The notes below the pieces were generated by a model that was given only the letters and a program-made list of their open reading frames with translations, made no database searches and was not told where the DNA came from. A DNA stretch of 8,008 nucleotides from an uncultured Clostridia bacterium (GTDB lineage Bacteria; Bacillota; Clostridia; Oscillospirales; Oscillospiraceae). A program made the translations under genes and the position numbers. Below, one piece after another: positions 7,107 to 8,008 of this stretch (its first letter is position 1; each line of letters starts with the position of its first letter). Location of the stretch: the NCBI GenBank assembly GCA_946006895.1, contig CAMFZO010000057.1, positions 1 through 8,008 of the forward strand, written 5' to 3'.

Positions 7107-7157
7107 AAAAGGTTTAAAACCTTTTTATAGCGCCTTCAGGCGCGTCAGATTCTGCAT
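7092..7157. repeat. Structured palindromic repeat, right copy
   Basis: This is the inverted counterpart of 1-68. The outer stem is AGAATCTGA at 7098-7106 with TCAGATTCT at 7145-7153. The GC hairpin GCGCC-TTCA-GGCGC lies at 7130-7143 and the AT hairpin has arms at 7106-7115 and 7117-7126. The first 15 bases encode the end of the permease. On the plus strand the AT hairpin runs into CCTTTTTAT, so it might also work as a weak terminator for the operon. This is uncertain, and no better terminator follows the permease on the plus strand until the hairpin at 7372-7406. Confidence 0.85.
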
Positions 7158-7169
7158 AAGACGGCACAG

Positions 7170-7183
7170 CGTGCGCCAGCACG
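7170..7183. repeat. Small GC hairpin
   Basis: CGTGC-GCCA-GCACG is a perfect 5-base-pair stem with a four-base loop. It is the first of three hairpins lined up between the right repeat and the ABC remnant. It is short and may be chance alone, but its neighbours make it part of a structured block. Confidence 0.55.
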
Positions 7184-7189
7184 ATGTGA

Positions 7190-7204
7190 GTGTGCGCAGC
7201 ACAC
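7190..7204. repeat. Small GC hairpin
   Basis: GTGTGC-GCA-GCACAC is a perfect 6-base-pair stem with a three-base loop. No T-run follows it, so it is not a standard terminator. It resembles its neighbour at 7170-7183 in having a GC-rich GTGC/GCAC stem. Confidence 0.6.
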
Positions 7205-7206
7205 GG

Positions 7207-7237
7207 GATTCTTGATTAAACTTTTTAATCAAGAATC
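7207..7237. repeat. Perfect 14-bp AT-rich hairpin
   Basis: GATTCTTGATTAAA at 7207-7220 pairs perfectly with 7224-7237 around a CTT loop. The arms share the GATTCT word with the outer stem of the repeats at 1-68 and 7092-7157, and the flank AGTATTA resembles the inverse of the TTATACT flank of the right repeat. It may therefore be the other end of one composite element spanning roughly 7092-7245 (inferred). It ends ten bases before the ribosome binding site of the ABC remnant. Confidence 0.8.
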
Positions 7238-7247
7238 AGTATTAAAC

Positions 7248-7252
7248 GGAGA
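7248..7252 (+). promoter_or_regulatory. Ribosome binding site of the ABC remnant
   Basis: GGAGA ends nine bases before GTG 7262 and directly abuts ATG 7253. The GTG is thus the likely original start, as it also aligns with the ATG of the intact ATPase gene at 4159. It is a relic, since the gene it served is truncated. Confidence 0.6.
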
Positions 7253-7261
7253 ATGTGCAGC

Positions 7262-7321
7262 GTGGAAATTCAAATCACCGACTTGAAAAAGAACTACGGC
7301 GATAAGCAGACGCTGAAGGGT
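7262..7321 (+). pseudogene. 5' remnant of a second ABC ATPase gene
   Basis: The 20 codons translate as VEIQITDLKKNYGDKQTLKG. The start of the intact ATPase at 4159 is MELQIQNLKKEYGTKQALKG; 13 of 20 residues and 41 of 60 bases match without gaps. Most differences are synonymous or conservative, so this was a functional gene long separate from the first, not a recent copy. After 7321 the similarity stops abruptly. The frame runs on through unrelated sequence to a stop at 7433-7435, with no Walker A motif. A nucleotide-binding protein cannot be made from it. The break is most likely a deletion or rearrangement junction. Confidence 0.85.
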
Positions 7322-7371
7322 ATGATCCGTGTTTTTTCCCGAAGCCTCACAGTCAGGCAGACGCATATAGA
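7322..7371. other. Unassigned spacer after the ABC remnant
   Basis: I see no gene, repeat or regulatory site here. It lies between the point where ABC similarity ends and the terminator of the minus-strand gene, and probably represents the native downstream flank of that gene. Confidence 0.5.
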
Positions 7372-7406
7372 AAAGACCCGCAGGATGCTGAATCCCGCGG
7401 GTCTTT
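7372..7406 (-). terminator. Intrinsic terminator of the minus-strand gene
   Basis: AAAGACCCGC at 7372-7381 pairs perfectly with GCGGGTCTTT at 7397-7406. The loop can pair further (GGAT with ATCC). Read on the minus strand, the stem ends in GGTCTTTT followed by CTATAT, 12 bases after the stop of the gene at 7419. The plus strand also has a short T-run (TCTTTCGTT), so it may stop transcription from both sides. Confidence 0.88.
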
Positions 7407-7418
7407 CGTTATCGACTT

Positions 7419-8008
7419 TTAATTCAGCGCGGTAATGTTGTCCAGCATGGCCTGGGCGCCGTTTTCCTCATAGGCAGTGGCGGTCACCACATACATACAG
7501 GAATCGGCCATCAGATACACCTGACGTTCATATACCGTCATACCCTGCACGGTAGCGGTAATGTCGATACCCGTGTGGGTCTGTCCGGCAAACTCAAATT
7601 CCGCCTCGGTGCAGGTCACGTTCTCAAAACCGCTCTGCTCCAGCAGCGGCTTCATCTGAGGCACCATCAGAGCGACAAAGTTTTCCTCGCCCAGAGCTGA
7701 CATACTGTCTTTCGAGATCGTGATGTTGATGTTGCCGTAGGTCGTCGTGTCCATAGCGAAGAACACAGTAACACTCTGGTTGTTATCTATGGCGTCGCCG
7801 ATGATGCTGTCGGAGAGAGAGTCCGCAACAACGCCCATCAGGGATGCCAGTTCGGTCTCACTATAGATATACCAGTTGTCGCCCAGCTCGCAGCGCAGCC
7901 CCAGCGTCTCGTTGGTATAGGTGTTTCCGTCAACAGTTCCCAGATCCAGGCCGCTGAGGGCCTCATTCTCTGTCGTGTCCGGTTCGGTCTCGGTGGGCGC
8001 GTCAGACG
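7419..8008 (-). CDS. Partial gene: probable secreted or lipid-anchored protein
   Basis: The stop is at 7419-7421 and 195 codons are open up to the window edge, so the N-terminus is missing. The ATG at 7838 is internal: upstream codons continue in frame with protein-like sequence, including LGLRCELGDNWYIYSETEL. The visible part begins with an acidic Thr/Pro/Glu linker (SDAPTETEPDTTENEAL), typical of the stretch between a lipoprotein anchor and its domain. A mixed domain of about 170 residues follows (TLGLRCELGDNWYI, VFFAMDTTTYGNINITI, HTGIDITATVQGMTVYERQVYLM, the last being in two parts around GMTV). The pattern recalls small extracytoplasmic domains of the PsbP/DUF1795-like kind, but this is only a guess. 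No catalytic motif is visible. Its function is unknown and it is transcribed toward the operon. Confidence 0.85.
   Translation of the reverse strand, partial: SDAPTETEPDTTENEALSGLDLGTVDGNTYTNETLGLRCELGDNWYIYSETELASLMGVVADSLSDSIIGDAIDNNQSVTVFFAMDTTTYGNINITISKDSMSALGEENFVALMVPQMKPLLEQSGFENVTCTEAEFEFAGQTHTGIDITATVQGMTVYERQVYLMADSCMYVVTATAYEENGAQAMLDNITALN

Noticed and set aside
1..7157. Composite transposon or insertion sequence
   Set aside because: There is no transposase between or within the repeats, and they are too short to code for one. Target duplications cannot be tested because the left flank is outside the window.
7092..7237. CRISPR array or tRNA gene in the hairpin run
   Set aside because: There are no regularly spaced direct repeats with variable spacers, and the folds lack the tRNA arms, anticodon loop and conserved bases.
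7253..7435. A 60-codon small gene from ATG 7253
   Set aside because: The ribosome binding site abuts this ATG with no spacing. The ABC-like part is only codons 4-23 and the rest is unrelated sequence running through a terminator hairpin. A truncated pseudogene explains it better.

Overview
The window looks like chromosomal DNA from a Gram-positive anaerobe of the Clostridia, probably a gut member of the Oscillospiraceae/Ruminococcaceae type. This is inferred from VanR/VanS-like signalling proteins, AGGAGG ribosome binding sites, ATGA start/stop overlaps, a lipoprotein with a Firmicutes-style lipobox and moderately high GC. No gene in the window fixes a genus.

Bases 1-204 are a control region. 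They hold a 68-base structured repeat, a strong intrinsic terminator that closes a transcription unit to the left, three TCTTAA-type boxes that resemble a binding site for an OmpR-family regulator, and a promoter with a good -10 but a poor -35. Bases 205-7106 are one compact plus-strand operon of five genes: response regulator, multi-membrane-span histidine kinase, propeller-like lipoprotein, ABC ATPase, and a two-lobed ABC-2-type permease. Two junctions are ATGA overlaps and the other gaps are 25-30 bases. The likely logic is that the kinase, perhaps with the lipoprotein, senses something at the cell surface. The regulator then switches on its own operon, and the ABC pair exports or removes the inducing substance, for example an envelope-active peptide or antibiotic. 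The substrate is not readable from the sequence.

The operon is bracketed by two nearly identical 66-68 base repeats in opposite orientation (1-68 and 7092-7157). Each could fold as an outer stem enclosing two inner hairpins. The right copy overlaps the 3' end of the permease gene and supplies its last four codons and stop. Three more perfect hairpins follow at 7170-7237. Then comes a 20-codon remnant (7262-7321) of a second, diverged ABC ATPase gene with its own ribosome binding site, cut off before the Walker A motif. This pattern suggests a rearrangement or island edge near 7321.

The right end (7372-8008) is a separate minus-strand unit: a partial gene for a probable secreted or lipid-anchored protein of unknown function, running off the window edge, and its terminator. 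The most unusual features are the repeat pair framing the operon, the permease ending inside a repeat, the truncated ABC remnant, and the five-gene sensor/lipoprotein/transporter module itself.
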